Assembly (NCBI GenBank): GCA_947000775.1
Contig: CAMQGK010000650.1
Location: forward strand, 1,004,001-1,068,000
From: Pterois miles
Taxonomy: Eukaryota; Chordata; Actinopteri; Perciformes; Scorpaenidae
Reading direction: 5' to 3'
Length of the DNA: 64,000 nt
The position numbers and the translations under genes were made by a program. The notes beneath the pieces were generated by a model that saw nothing but the letters and a program-made list of their open reading frames with translations, was not told where the DNA came from and did not search any database. Positions 35,615-47,721 of this stretch are shown piece by piece. The first letter of the stretch is position 1. Every line of letters starts with the position of its first letter.

Positions 35615-36101
35615 AAATATACTTATTTTAACCCAAACCATGATCTTTTCCTAAACCTAGCCAAGCTGTTTCCTGTGAAAATGTAAGCTTATTTTGATAT
35701 GGCAGTGTATGCATGTAACAAGTGGAAACTGACACGTGAAAAACTGATGCTAGAGGTGCACCTAGAGCGTCAGAGTTTGAAACGTAGAGCAACCGACTAA
35801 GCTGCCGTACTTGAGGAGTTTTGAGTTTGAACGGGTTGGCAAGCAAGTACATATGGATGTAAATATAACATAGTCTACTTGAAGCAAACATACTTATTTT
35901 AACTCAAACCATGATATTTTCCTAAACCTAGCCAAGCTGCTGCCAAGCTGACAGTGTATGAATTTAACGAGCGGAAACTGACACATGAAAAACTGATGCT
36001 AGAGCATCATAGCTTGAAGCATACGGCAACTGACCAAGCTGCCATATTTGAGGAGTTGGGTGTTTGAACGGGTTGGCAAGCAAGTACACATGGATGTAAA
36101 C
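35615..36101. repeat. Tandem pair of about 230-bp direct repeats
   Basis: Unit 1 (about 35615-35861) and unit 2 (about 35889-36101) share CTTATTTTAAC, CTAAACCTAGCCAAGCTG, GAAAAACTGATGCTAGAG and GAACGGGTTGGCAAGCAAGT in order, with scattered differences and a short deletion in unit 2. Confidence 0.85.
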
Positions 36102-37474
36102 AATGCAGGATTCAAAATGTTTTAAAAAATGGATTTGCAAATATTCTCCTAAGAAGGACATGTAACATGCTGCAACAGCAACAACTCAAAGGTTATCTTT
36201 ATGCTTTTATGTTCATGAAATACGCTTACAGTGTTCTCACAGTCTTCACCGTTTATGTCACATCGTTTCTGTTCCACTGTGTGCAGATTAAAATGAGCTG
36301 TCAAGGCTGCAGGTGGATGAAATAAATGCTGTATTTACGGTTGTCAGGACGTCTCAGCTCTTATTTGTGAACAAATTAAAGCTGGTAACGGTAAGTGAAA
36401 TGCACCTTATTGATAAATGTGCTTTAATTGCTTAATGGTGTCGAGTCTGTCAAGCCCACATATCTAAATGACATTTCCAGACTGATGTGCATTCAAACAG
36501 GCAGCGGAGGAAGTGGTTTTGGCGTAATAGCGATAAATGAGTGGGCCAACTGGCACTAATTACCCATTGTGCATATATGTGTGTCACAGTGTGAGTCTTT
36601 GACAGGCCGAGTAGAGACACCTATGATAACACAGCTGTGTCTTATTCCCCTGGGTCTGGGAGTGATTATATTGGAAGTGAATGACTCACATTTTAGATAT
36701 TTATTTATATATATATATTATATATTAAACTTCAGCTTTACTTCTGCCCATTGTGTTCTTTCTGTCTGGCATGTGGGACGGAGAAATGGAGAGACTGGTG
36801 GAGGTGGTGGAGAGAATGGACAGACGTCACTGTCAGTTGATGTAGGAGATCTCAGACACTCACACACTTTCATTCAGCTCATCACAAACGCCCCGCTGTC
36901 TTTGTCTGTCTGAGTCACAGTGGGTGTGTGACGTTATAGGGGAGTAGGATTCCACTGTTTGCTTTTGACGTGCGTCCGCCCATCGACTGCGTGTGCATGC
37001 ATTTCTGTGTCTATGTGGTTTTCGTGAGGAGACATTTTTTTTGTGTGGTTTTGCACGGCAGAGAAGTGAAACCAGTGTAGCCTCGGAGACGCCACCGTCC
37101 TATCTCTTTCAACCCTAACGTGAAATTCGCAGATCGAAAGCGCTCCGTGTCACGTACTCACTAGGCCTGCTGTTTCTGTTGATGAGGCTGCTTTATTTTG
37201 TAGCAACAGTCACAGCAATAGCAGAAATTACAACCGTCTTATTGTAGATTCAAGTTTATGGATTATATGTTGACAGTGACATTTAGATGTTGCACATGAA
37301 GAACATAAAACATGTGAGGAATGCACTGCTACCCAGAAGGCTAACCTGTTTGGACAATAGACCATTACAGAGGCATTTCACAGCCGTATGCCACTTTTGA
37401 GTGCCTCTCTGCCAACCTGCCTTTCAGCTGTGACTGTCCCATGTTGATGTACACAAAATCCCTGACATGAGGAC

Positions 37475-38040
37475 TAGAGGTAAGATCGGGCCTAAAAAAT
37501 CCAGCCCGACCCGACCCAGGCCCGCGGGTATTAAAGCCCGACCCGGCCCGAGCCCGATACAATTAACTTGATTTGCAGGCCCGAGCCCGAAACAAACCCG
37601 AAATTTTATATTTTATTTGTGAGGACTCAGGAGGAGGAGGAAAGGGAGGGGGTGCGTCAGTCAGACCCGGACAGAGCACTGCTCCGGACTGGTTGCGATT
37701 TGTGTGATCACATTTGTGACGATGCCTGTGCATAATGATAACAAATTAAAGCCTGTCTTTTGTAACGAATTCTCCCAGTTAAACAAGACTGTAAGATGCA
37801 TATTCAATAAACATTTATATCTTACCATACAGCGCCTTCTCTGTTTTATCCAAATGATTTATTTTATAACAAGTATTCCTTAGTTTAATATCCATACATC
37901 GTTTTAGTATACATAATATATAAATATATATTTATTAAAAAAAGTTAGTGAGAGAAGCCCGGCCTGACCCGAACGTAATAATTGACATTTTGGGACGGGT
38001 CGGGCTTGGACTCGGGCTCGGGCTAATGATCTTACCTCTA
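37475..38040. mobile_element. Nonautonomous hAT DNA transposon, 566 bp, with intact target duplication
   Basis: Terminal inverted repeats TAGAGGTAAGATC and GATCTTACCTCTA (13 bp, perfect) are flanked by an 8-bp direct repeat ATGAGGAC at 37467-37474 and 38041-38048. Both features define hAT elements. The GC-rich subterminal parts repeat CCCGACCC/GGGTCGGG motifs in opposite orientation at the two ends, and the centre is A/T-rich. No transposase frame is present. Confidence 0.95.
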
Positions 38041-40369
38041 ATGAGGACAGGCCTCAGAGGAACATAGGTTCTGCCTTTCAAGAGTGGCAGGAAGGACTTA
38101 CAATGAAACTACTCAGGCTGCTTCCTTTCTGTGCACAGGCTCTGAAAAAGGAGGCACAGTGCCAGTTTCTCCTCCTCTAGCCCGAGGTGCGTTTTTTGAA
38201 ATTTTTATAGCGAACTGCTCAAGACTTTGGGAACATACAGAGCAAATAGTTTGATGGGCTGTTGACTGATTGATTGATGACTTTGTTTGTCAAGGCACTG
38301 CGAAAGCTGTTCAGGTGTTACATTAGTACGTATTAAAAACACACCATGTTATTATCATATTCCCAATGCACAAACTTGTTGAGTGCACTTTCTTTCGCAT
38401 GCACCGTGCCGTGTTGTAAGAAAGGCGCTGATGCATACACTTGAGTCACTGTGCTCGCGTGCACCTGAAGGCTGTGTTTATTTTCCCCGATGCTGTATAT
38501 CCGAGCTCTGCTTTGCGCGTCGGCCCTGAGAGCAACTTCCTGAGGTTCTCTCCAAGCTTCCTGTCTGAGAAGTCAGCGGTTATCTGCAAACCCTGCCCCT
38601 TGCAACCCACACGGGTCCATGCAGCTGTTTCCTCAGATGATTATGGACACACATGTTCTGGGATTTCAGGAAAGCATAAAAGCTACTGGACGAAGTTTAT
38701 CCAAAGTTTCCTTTCTTGCTGGGAGGATGCTTTTCTGTGTCTGATGTGATCCCTAACTTCTCTTTTTAACATCAGTGTGAATTTGTGTGCATGCGTAGAA
38801 GGGGTGTGGTCATTGTCTCAAGTCTAGGAGGAACTACTACACTCCGTCAGTGTGTTTCTGTGTGTGTGTTTTTGAACATCTGCTCCTCATTGGCTTTGTT
38901 TCCCCCCTCTACATGGCCCACCCTTGTAGTGGGCGATGGACACCCCAAGCTCCTCTGTTGTTTGTCTACGGAAAGAGAGAAGGAGCACGGAAGAGACGAA
39001 GCCATTTTCAAGAGTGTTAAAAGATCTCATTGTCAAGCGATTAGCATCAGTTGATTTTTTTTTTCCCAAGCTCCAGTTCTTTTTGTTGCCACAATTCTTA
39101 TCCCCAGCTTTTTTCTCCTCCTCCTACTTTTGTTTTCCCTCGCTCTCCTCTTCCTTCCCCTCAATGTTTCTCCCGTGGCCTTGCTCGCTCGATCCACCTC
39201 CCTCAAGGCAGCAGATGTTGGGATCTGCGTCCAGATGTTTTCTGTTTATCACTCTCTGGTCACATCTTTAACAAACTCTCGTACAGTAAACATTTACAGA
39301 GGCGTCTCCTGTCCTCTGCTGCCACGCTGCACAGCAACCGGCACACGAGAAGAGAGACGCTGATATTATACAGAGTGAAGGGAATATAGAGTATAAAGGA
39401 CAGAAATCCAATGCCACCTACACACCCACAGACTTGTTGCTAAGAGTGACAGCTGTTCATGTCCTCCTCTGTTTGTATGAAACACAAATGCATCAACGCA
39501 CAAACACACATGCAAATACTCAGGTATGCACGCACTTTTCTGTAGTGGTTTGAGTGCAACCTTTTCTCTGCCGACTGTGTTGACTTAACAGCAAAGACAG
39601 CGTTCTGTCACGTGTCGTGCAGCCACACTCACTACAGTCTTGAAACGCATTGCTTACATAGCAGCATTTTTCTTATTTTTTTTTTTAATCTGCAATTTCC
39701 TCTCTTTTCTGTCTCACATCCATCTGACCTCTGTTGTTTCATATCTGTGTCATGCACAGAACTCAATCCTGGGAGGCAGTTTTATTGATTTTTATTTTAC
39801 ATTCGACTGCGACATAATAATTCTGTCCCAGCTGCTTTCTCACACGCAGCCACGAAGGGAAACATTGACTATTAATATTGAGCAACTCAGCAGTGAGATA
39901 CCAATAACAAGACCATAAATATGTCTTTCTTCATTTCACCTGGCTTGTTCTGCCAAGGAGGTTTGATGGAACAGGCAGAGTGTACATACCAGCACAGAGA
40001 CATGCAGATAAACACCCATGCATGCTTACACACATTCATGTATTTATACTGTATAGAGTATGTGTGTGTGCATTTGTACTTTATACACACATCTGTTAAA
40101 TCTCTCAACAGCATATATTTTATAATCTTGTAAACTGTGCATGCAACATCATTATTTTTACTGCTTATTATTATAGTATATCTTTTGGTTGTCATGCAAT
40201 CAGCCAAATTAATGACTACGTTTGATTTTAAGTTCAGCTGACAAACTGAGTCAAGTTTTCACCATGCTAGCAGTATGATTTTATGGATCACAATGTTGGT
40301 CGGTCAGTTGGTAAACAAATATGGTCCAGGCTGGAATATCTCTGGATTGAGATGAAATATTGTGCAGAT

Positions 40370-40760
40370 GTTCAGGACTCCCCATGTAACGGTACAGGAA
40401 ATACTCAAACAGGTACTGTATCCAAATCCAGAGAGTTGGGGAGGCAGCAGGATCACTCAAGTGATTTATTCATGATTCATCTTACAGGTGGCAAGAGTTC
40501 AAATAGGCAGAAGGTGACATGAAAACAGACAACAGAGCACCACATAACAACAATGACAAACTGACAAAGAACAAAGGAACTGGGCTGGTAGATGTAGTGA
40601 AGGTGAGCAGGAGGTCTGGTGAGTGCAGGGCTACCAGAGGAGAGGTTAAACTAATCAGGGAGGGGCAGACAATCAAAACCGGTGGGAAGCAAAGTGATCT
40701 GAAACGAGAGGAGGGACCCGAGCGTAGAGACTTGAGGCACGCCTTGAGGAGTTTTAACAG
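40370..40760 (+). mobile_element. Retroelement-like repeat, copy 1
   Basis: Shares CAGGAGGTCTGGTGAGTGCA and GGGGCAGACAATCAA in the same order and spacing with the copy at 58540-58965. The latter ends in the ATCATGACA-type tail of a common teleost repeat. Confidence 0.6.
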
Positions 40761-40805
40761 CCAGCCAGGTAGTTTTAACACATAAGAAGTAAAGAAGTAA
40801 AAGAA

Positions 40806-40841
40806 GACAGACAGGCAGACAGACAGACAGACAGACAGACA
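40806..40841. repeat. (AGAC)n microsatellite
   Basis: About nine tetranucleotide units. Confidence 0.9.
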
Positions 40842-42214
40842 GGTCAGTGGAGAAGCTTAAAGCAGCATTATGCAAGAACTGGTAAATACAAATTGCACTT
40901 TGAACCCCCCTTTACACAAATATGACCCTGCATAGTTTTATTTATTATGATATTGGAAAAAAAAAGAATTACAATCCGACAAAATCTGACAGAAACTTTT
41001 ATTTTTGCTGAAATTCAGCTAGCGTTTTCAGCCCATATACATTTGACTTTGGGGATGGCACAGATAACGTTACAGCCTACAGGGCAATCTTTCTTAAATA
41101 ACATTCGCAGGGATGTACACTGTGCCATCAGATTGTCATTGTTTTCCCGTTAGTTGTGATGCATGCTGATACATCGTGATACATACATGATGTCCGTACA
41201 ATACCGAGCTAGCTTCTTCTTATGGCTAACTGGTGGTGTGTGACAGTGTGCCGTAAAGCTTTACGCACTTCTACTACCCGCTCACCAAATAGTGAAAGAA
41301 CAGGCATTCAGGGTGCGGAGTGGGAATGAAAGAGGCGCCATTCGCCATAAAAATGACTTTGATGCTGTTATTTTAAAACAGTTGCATAATGTTGCATTAA
41401 GGAAAGGCAGACGCAGACGCAAGTGAGTGACAATGCTTGAAACTCTGGTTGCTGAACTTGACCGCAGGCCAAACTCTGACACGGAGGTGTGACCCCCAGC
41501 TTGATGACATGGCACCCTGCTGCCAATGAGGGAGGGATTCCCTTCTCTCCTCCCCTCTCCTCTCCTCTCCTCTCCTCTCCTTCATCTTGTACAATATGTT
41601 CTACCTGTTCTGTGTTGTATGGCTGATTGATGGACCACTGAAGATCACAGTTTATTACTTCCACAGGCTTTTTGGACAACACTATCTTCCGCCTCTTCGT
41701 GCCTTCCTCCTCTTGGCTTGGACATGAATCCTACTACTGTACCTCTCTCTCTCCCTGTGGTTCCTCCTCCTCTTGTTGCTCTCCTCCCCCTCGCTCTGTC
41801 AACCCTCCACATCACTTATCCAGGTGATGACATCCATCTCATGTCGTGGCAGACAGGCTGCTCTGTGTGATGTCCAGGTGCTTAATCCTTCTCTTATATC
41901 CAGTTAGCCCCAGTTAGCCCTGTGACATGCTGGGCTGGGGACATGGAGCCAGGGAGGGCGTGAGGCCACCAGACAGCTGCTGCTGTTCTGGGGTGACAAT
42001 CCAACCTCCCACTACCCTCTACTAAACACACACATATACACTCCATTGTAGGTTTTAAACAGACTGCCTGACCTAACATTAACTTTCATTAAATGACTAA
42101 TCTTGTTCTCTCATCCTTATACCAGAATAAATACAGGCACATACTGTCAGTACCAGCGGTGGGAGTCTGTAAAAGCAACAATGCTACAGTGTAAAATGAA
42201 AGTACAAAGCATCA

Positions 42215-42800
42215 AACTATGCTTGAAGTTAGTCTGGTTAACACGCTGCAACATGCCCTTTTGGATCCGAAATTGCTTTTAAACTCAACCAAATCTAAAG
42301 CTATGATTTTCTCTCCTGAGCGAACAAAAGTTCCTCCCCTGTCTGTTAATACTCTAGATGGTGTTTCTATTCAGTCTGTTGACAATTGCAAATACTTGGG
42401 AATTTGGATGGACAAAAGTCTAAGTTTATATGCCATATTGACCATCTTACAAAGAAATTAATATTCACACTGGGTTTTCTGTACAGGCTAAAGTCTTGTT
42501 TGTTTGTTTCTTTCTTTCTTGTTTCAGGACCCATCATTGTACCATTATACAGCATGGTAGGATAGTCATCCCTCGCTCTGCAGAGGTACATTTTAGTCTA
42601 CAGGATCATCTCTAGCAAATTTCCTACTTACTTAAGCTGGAAGTTTGTTTTTCTCCAAATGGCTTCACAAAAATGGCTTCTAGGTGCCTTCTACCAGTAA
42701 AGAACCTGACAAAACGAGCCTGGTCCACGATGGACCTTGGTCCTGGGACAATCTGCAGGCCAAGCTTAAACTTGAGACCCTAATAAAGGCAGTGGTCACT
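42215..42800 (+). pseudogene. LINE reverse-transcriptase relic
   Basis: The frame 42219-42461 encodes LLNSTKSKAMIFSPERTK and then VDNCKYLGIWMDKSL, the K-T-K-x-M-x-F and YKYLGIWLD blocks of the reverse-transcriptase domain end in teleost LINEs. Downstream homologous sequence is broken by frameshifts and stops. It is truncated at both ends. Confidence 0.8.
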
Positions 42801-43261
42801 GCTGACAAACAAACAAATCAACTGCTGTTAATGCACTGTGTAATGTGATGTGTTATGTCATTCTTGAGACAAAGTACTATACTAGTAACTAGTATAACTA
42901 CTACTAATATAACTACTCAAAAGTAAAAGTAATCATTATGCAGAATGGCCCATTTTGGGAGAATATATGTGACAACTGAATTATAATTAGTGTATTTTTC
43001 ACTTTAATGTTGCAGCTGGTAAAGGTGGAGCTAAATGTATGTACTTTGTATACTGCTAGTCAACTAAACCTCTGATAATACATCAGAATGTATTAGCTGA
43101 TTATTTTTTTCTATAAATCTGAATATGCACAATAACTAAAACTGTTAAATAAATGTAGTGGAGCACAAAGTGCAATAGTTGCTTACAAACTGGAGAGTAG
43201 TAAAAGTATAAAGTAACATAATGTAAATAATCAAATAAAGTACAAGTACCTCATAACTGTA

Positions 43262-43650
43262 CAGTACTTTCGATCCAATCCAATCCAAATTTATTCATAA
43301 AGCACATTTAAAAACAACAAAAGTTGACCAAAGTGTTAATTAATTATACAATTATACATAAAACATATAATTATACAATTATACATAAAAAAAAAATAAC
43401 AAACAACACTATAAAACACTGAGACCAATTGAATACCAACAGGACATTAAAAATAGTAAAAGCACTAAGACCAATAGGAAAGACAAAAGGAAACTCTGAG
43501 CCAAAAGCCAAGGAATAAAAATGCATTTTGAGGTCTGATTTAGAAACAGGCAGTGTGGGGGACAGCCCAACATGTGGAGGCAGAGCGTTCCTGGGCTTCG
43601 GAGCTGCAACTGAAAAGACTTGGTCAACGTTGAGCTTCAACCTAGACCGC
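43262..43650 (-). repeat. Teleost interspersed repeat with short coding-like tail
   Basis: Begins TCCAATCCAAATTTATTCAT followed by AAGCACATTTAAAAACAAC, typical of an abundant teleost repeat. The minus-strand frame 43640-43371 includes FSVAAPKPRNALPPHVGLSP, like the C-terminal tail of teleost LINE polyproteins. Confidence 0.6.
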
Positions 43651-43709
43651 AGAAGTCAGAAGCAACTGGTCAGTGATGTGTACTTAGTTATATCCCACTT
43701 CTGGTCGGT

Positions 43710-43711
<2 letters not shown>

Positions 43712-43765
<54 letters not shown>
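43712..43765. repeat. (CA)n microsatellite
   Basis: About 27 CA units. Confidence 0.97.
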
Positions 43766-43767
<2 letters not shown>

Positions 43768-44119
43768 GAGAATCAGGACCTAAAGTCTTACCAGCAGTTT
43801 CAGTTTCACATTATAAAGACAATGGGAATTCGTTCCTCTCCATGCCAGCAGTCATACTTGGCTCATTCTCCACAAATTTATAGCAGGGTTCAAGTTGAGC
43901 TTTTTTCTGCTGAGTGACTGGAAATAGTAAGTGAAGACTTTTACATCGGTGCTGGCAGCATCCTTTCATCTGCCTATATATGACAGGAAATAGCAAAGGG
44001 TTTTAGCTCAATGGCTACTGGAGGAAAAGTACTCCAACATGGTGAAACGTGTTGTTTGTGGTTGATAAAACGGCAATGCTAGTAAACACTGTGATCCGCA
44101 TGCATGGATACAGAGGAGG

Positions 44120-44121
<2 letters not shown>

Positions 44122-44182
<61 letters not shown>

Positions 44183-44308
44183 AAGACACACTTATTCACT
44201 CCACTTAGTGGTTCTGAGAAGGAGCAATGCTCCCCGTAAAGTACTGAGTCATGAGTATGGCCCAGAATTCAATCATCATTTCCCTCTGGTCCCTGAGATT
44301 GATTCCCA

Positions 44309-44384
<76 letters not shown>

Positions 44385-44500
44385 ACACACAGCACATTTT
44401 CACATCAACACATCACGATTATCCAGTGCTGTTTAATAGCTAATGAATTTATATGCCTGCCATCCAATGGGCCTCCTCACCACTCATGTAAAGCAGGCCT

Positions 44501-44566
<66 letters not shown>
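44122..44566. repeat. Cluster of three CA/TG microsatellites
   Basis: (CA)n at 44122-44181 and 44311-44391, then (TG)n at 44503-44566. The last is an inverted partner of the first two, so this stretch could form long hairpins. Long open frames here are low-complexity artefacts. Confidence 0.95.
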
Positions 44567-44571
<5 letters not shown>

Positions 44572-44747
44572 CATGCCCTTGGGTATATCAGTAATGAAAT
44601 AAGAAGGCTGATTTCATGGTGATTGCTTACAGAACAAGTCCCATCCCATAAATTGGCCATCTTCCATCTTATTGTTTTAAATGGTTGGAGTGGAGATAGA
44701 AGGATACAATCTAGAGATTGGAGAGAAAGGAGGGATGAAAGGTTTAG

Positions 44748-45264
44748 AGGAGGAGGAGGAGGAGGAGGAGGAGTGGTTAATGGAGAAATAAGATGAATAA
44801 GGATGAATTAAGAAAGAGTAGATAGCGTCCCTTTCATTTCCCTTTCACTGTGGGACTAATAAAGGAATATCTTATTTGTTAGGAGTCACCAAGGAGTTCC
44901 AGAAAGTTTAGTCAGTTGTGAAACTGTAAATTCACCAGATTAAATAGCTCAAATTGACTGACTGATTGATTGACACTTACAAGCACACTACTAGTACACT
45001 GATATTAGTATGTTCTGTGCATAAAATATATACTTGGGATTATACTTGATTGTACGTATGACATAAACTTGAAGTATACTTCTTTTTGTCAGGGTTGATT
45101 GGATGGAAGTTGTATGAAGTGACAAGAATTACTTTTAGATATGAGTTAGCACAAATCTGGCTCAAAGCAAGTACAAATGGGAGGAGAGACAGAAAAGAGA
45201 GGGGAGAGAATCTGAAGAAGACGTGGGGTGCGTTTCAGATCGAGGAGGAGGAGGAGGAGGAGGG
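44748..45264. repeat. Two (GAG)n tracts and a SINE tail fragment
   Basis: GAG triplets at 44748-44773 and 45241-45264. Between them, CACTGTGGGACTAATAAAGG at about 44847-44866 is the shared SINE tail. Confidence 0.8.
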
Positions 45265-45458
45265 GGGGGGAATGGGATGATGAGGAGCAGGGCGAGATGC
45301 AGAGATGGTGGAGTGAAGGGAGGGGAAATCCCACAGGGAGGTTCATCTGTCCACGTAAGTAATGAAAAGATAGTCATCCATGTACCCGCCTAATGTAGTG
45401 TATCGATGAACAGCTAACAGCCGCCCCCCTCTCTCTCTCGCTCATCGCTTGTGTGCAG

Positions 45459-45552
45459 CAGTGAGGTTAAAGGCTTTGTTGAGGTCTCCCTGCCTGAAGG
45501 CAAACCAAAGCCTTTCAACTTTGTGGCTTGTGGACCACCCTACCCAACACTG
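45459..45552 (+). CDS. Internal exon of the unidentified gene (exon B)
   Basis: 94-nt exon with a strong pyrimidine tract and CAG acceptor, and donor ACTG|GTATGC. The first base completes the serine codon begun at the end of exon A. The frame then reads SEVKGFVEVSLPEGKPKPFN and FVACGPPYPTL with no stop, ending on a codon boundary. I do not recognise the family. By human synteny FGGY lies on this side of JUN on the plus strand, but the peptide does not resemble what I recall of FGGY. Confidence 0.6.
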
Positions 45553-46183
45553 GTATGCACTCAATCCCCCCCAATCCCCAGCTCTGTAGCAGAAGTCAGA
45601 GGTCAGGAGCTGGCAGGTGATTGGATGTTGTTGTGGTAAGGGAATACTGGGCCGCTAAGTGCTGCGAAAACACCAACTGTCTCTGATATTACTAGCCACA
45701 GTCTACCAGTGTGTGTGTGTGTGTGTGTGTAGGTCAAAAAGGGACAAGGACCAGATTTTTGTATTGAACTAGACCTGCTAAACACCTGGAAATTAACAGG
45801 ATCCATGTGTCTGTGTGTGTATGAGACTTTAAAAGAGACGCATTGCTGGCTCCAAAATATCTACAGATTATATCTGCATTAAAATAAGTTAAAGTTAGAG
45901 CCTTAAACTGACAGTAACAGTTGGACATGCTCACACATTCAGTTCAGTTGCTGGAGAAGTTAAGTCAGGGGAATGCAGACAGACTCTCCAGTAATGTTTT
46001 TGATGACCCGGCTGCGGCCACCACATAAACTAGCGTGGCTGGGAGAACGGCGTGTAGGAGGAGAGTAAGAAGAAACACTCTCCCGCCTAGAGTGGTAGAA
46101 AGAAAGAAAGAAAAATAAACTAGAAAACATTGCATTTTCCAAAGAAAAAGTACAGATGCTTCCTGCTAAGTGCTAAAAGGTTT

Positions 46184-47721
46184 CAGGTGGGTTGCCAAGG
46201 TTTTTACCAGGTAGTTGCGAGGTATGTTTGGGTGTTTGACATGGAGTTTCCAGGAGGTTGCTAAGTGTTTTTCTAGGTGGTTGCCTACTGAATAAAAATC
46301 CCGCTAACACCCCCTAATATCTGGTTTTTGTCTTTTGTGGGAAAGATTACAATCAGCGTTCATTCCCGGGACAAATGACTGCAGTAGTCCCGGTTATTTA
46401 TCAGCTCCAGCTCTGATTGGCAGTGATGGAAATGTGACACCGAGGTGGACATGCTAATTTTCATCCTTTTTCCGATGAGATGCTATGAGTAATATGACCG
46501 ACAAACAGCACTTGAACATCTTCACAAACTAGTCGGAATAGAGTTTGAAGAGATACTGAATAAGTAGACTAGAGTAACATTTTCACTGGCTGTTTTCCGG
46601 TGAGTTTGTGACAACATGAACCAGTAAAAAAATAAACAGAAAAGCATACTTGTCTACTGGCAATGGGACTCGAGATTATGGCCTATTTTTATTTATTTAT
46701 TTTTAGCAGGGTTTCCCATATTTGAAAAATCTGCATATACTGGACAAAAAAACCTGCTTATCATTATCATCTGGCTTTTGTCTTTAATGGGAAAGGTTAA
46801 AAACGGCTTTCATTCCCGGGACAAATGACTCTGCAGTAGTCACAAGTATTTATCGGCTCCAGCTCCAGTCCGCAGTGATGGAAACATGACATCCGAGTGG
46901 ACACACTAATTTTCACCCCTTTCTTTGTCAGATTGGCCACAAACTGTCCATCTCCATAAAGCAGTGCTCGAACATCGTTTCAAATTAGTCGGCACCGAGT
47001 TTGAAAAGAGACTGAATATGAACAGATATAAACAAGAAGTAATCACCGTAACGTTTTCACTGTTTCTAACCCTGTTTTTTTTTTTTTTTACACCTTCATT
47101 CATTTAGACGAGGTTCACTGAGAGTGTTGCTCTCTTTTTTCCAACAACACCCTGATCACGTTTACACAGTTATACATTCACACCTGGAAACTGCTCAGTA
47201 CAACCACAGTCTGATCTGCTGGCCACTGAGCAGTTTGGGTTAAGTGCTTTGCTCAAGGTCGAATCAGAGGTGGTAATGAGGAGAGGCAAGTGTTGCTTCT
47301 TCACTTTCCCTGCCCAGATTTAGCCTGCTGGACATATAAAAACCTGACATATAATTAGCCGGACTGAACCGATGACCCTCCAGTCACAAGCTCGCTTCAA
47401 TGTTTGTGGCATTGAACGTGACACACCAGAAAAATAACAAAGGCTACTTGTCTACCGGCAACGGGAAGGAGTGTACCGCTATTTTAATGGCTTTTCCCTT
47501 GTTTAGAAAACCAGCATATATGTGCTAATTTTGGTGGAAAAGGGTTTAAAGTTGTATTTCGTAAAGTCTGTATTATTAAGTCTGAAAATAGGTAGGTTGC
47601 TGGCTCTTTGGAAGATAAATGTTAAATACTAGCAGGTTGCCAAGGTTTTTTCCAGGTAGTTGCTATGGGTGTTTCAGGTGGAGTTTCCAGGTGGTTGCTA
47701 AGTGGTTTTCATTGTGGCTGC
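46184..47721. repeat. Direct repeat pair (46321-46588 and 46771-47062) with GGTTGC-rich flanks
   Basis: The two units share CTGG-TTTTGTCTTT, TTCATTCCCGGGACAAATGA, GCAGTGATGGAAA and a terminal ACGTTTTCACTG-type stretch in the same order, with roughly 80% identity by eye. GGTTGC-rich sequence flanks them at 46184-46283 and 47634-47721. Confidence 0.8.

Larger units (their letters stand above)
29005..45458 (+). other. 16.5-kb intron between exon A and exon B
   Basis: No further exon could be supported. It holds GA, CT, TG and CA microsatellites, a hAT element (37475-38040), tandem repeats (35615-36101), a LINE relic (42215-42800), SINE tails (30507-30564, 44839-44875) and several dispersed repeats. 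The intron is inferred from the phase match of its flanking exons. Confidence 0.5.

Noticed and set aside
44049..44594. 181-codon open frame
   Set aside because: Mostly poly(Thr-His) and poly(Cys-Val) from CA/TG microsatellites.
28923..45552. Assignment of the two exons to fggy by synteny with human JUN
   Set aside because: The peptide does not resemble FGGY as I recall it, so no symbol is given.
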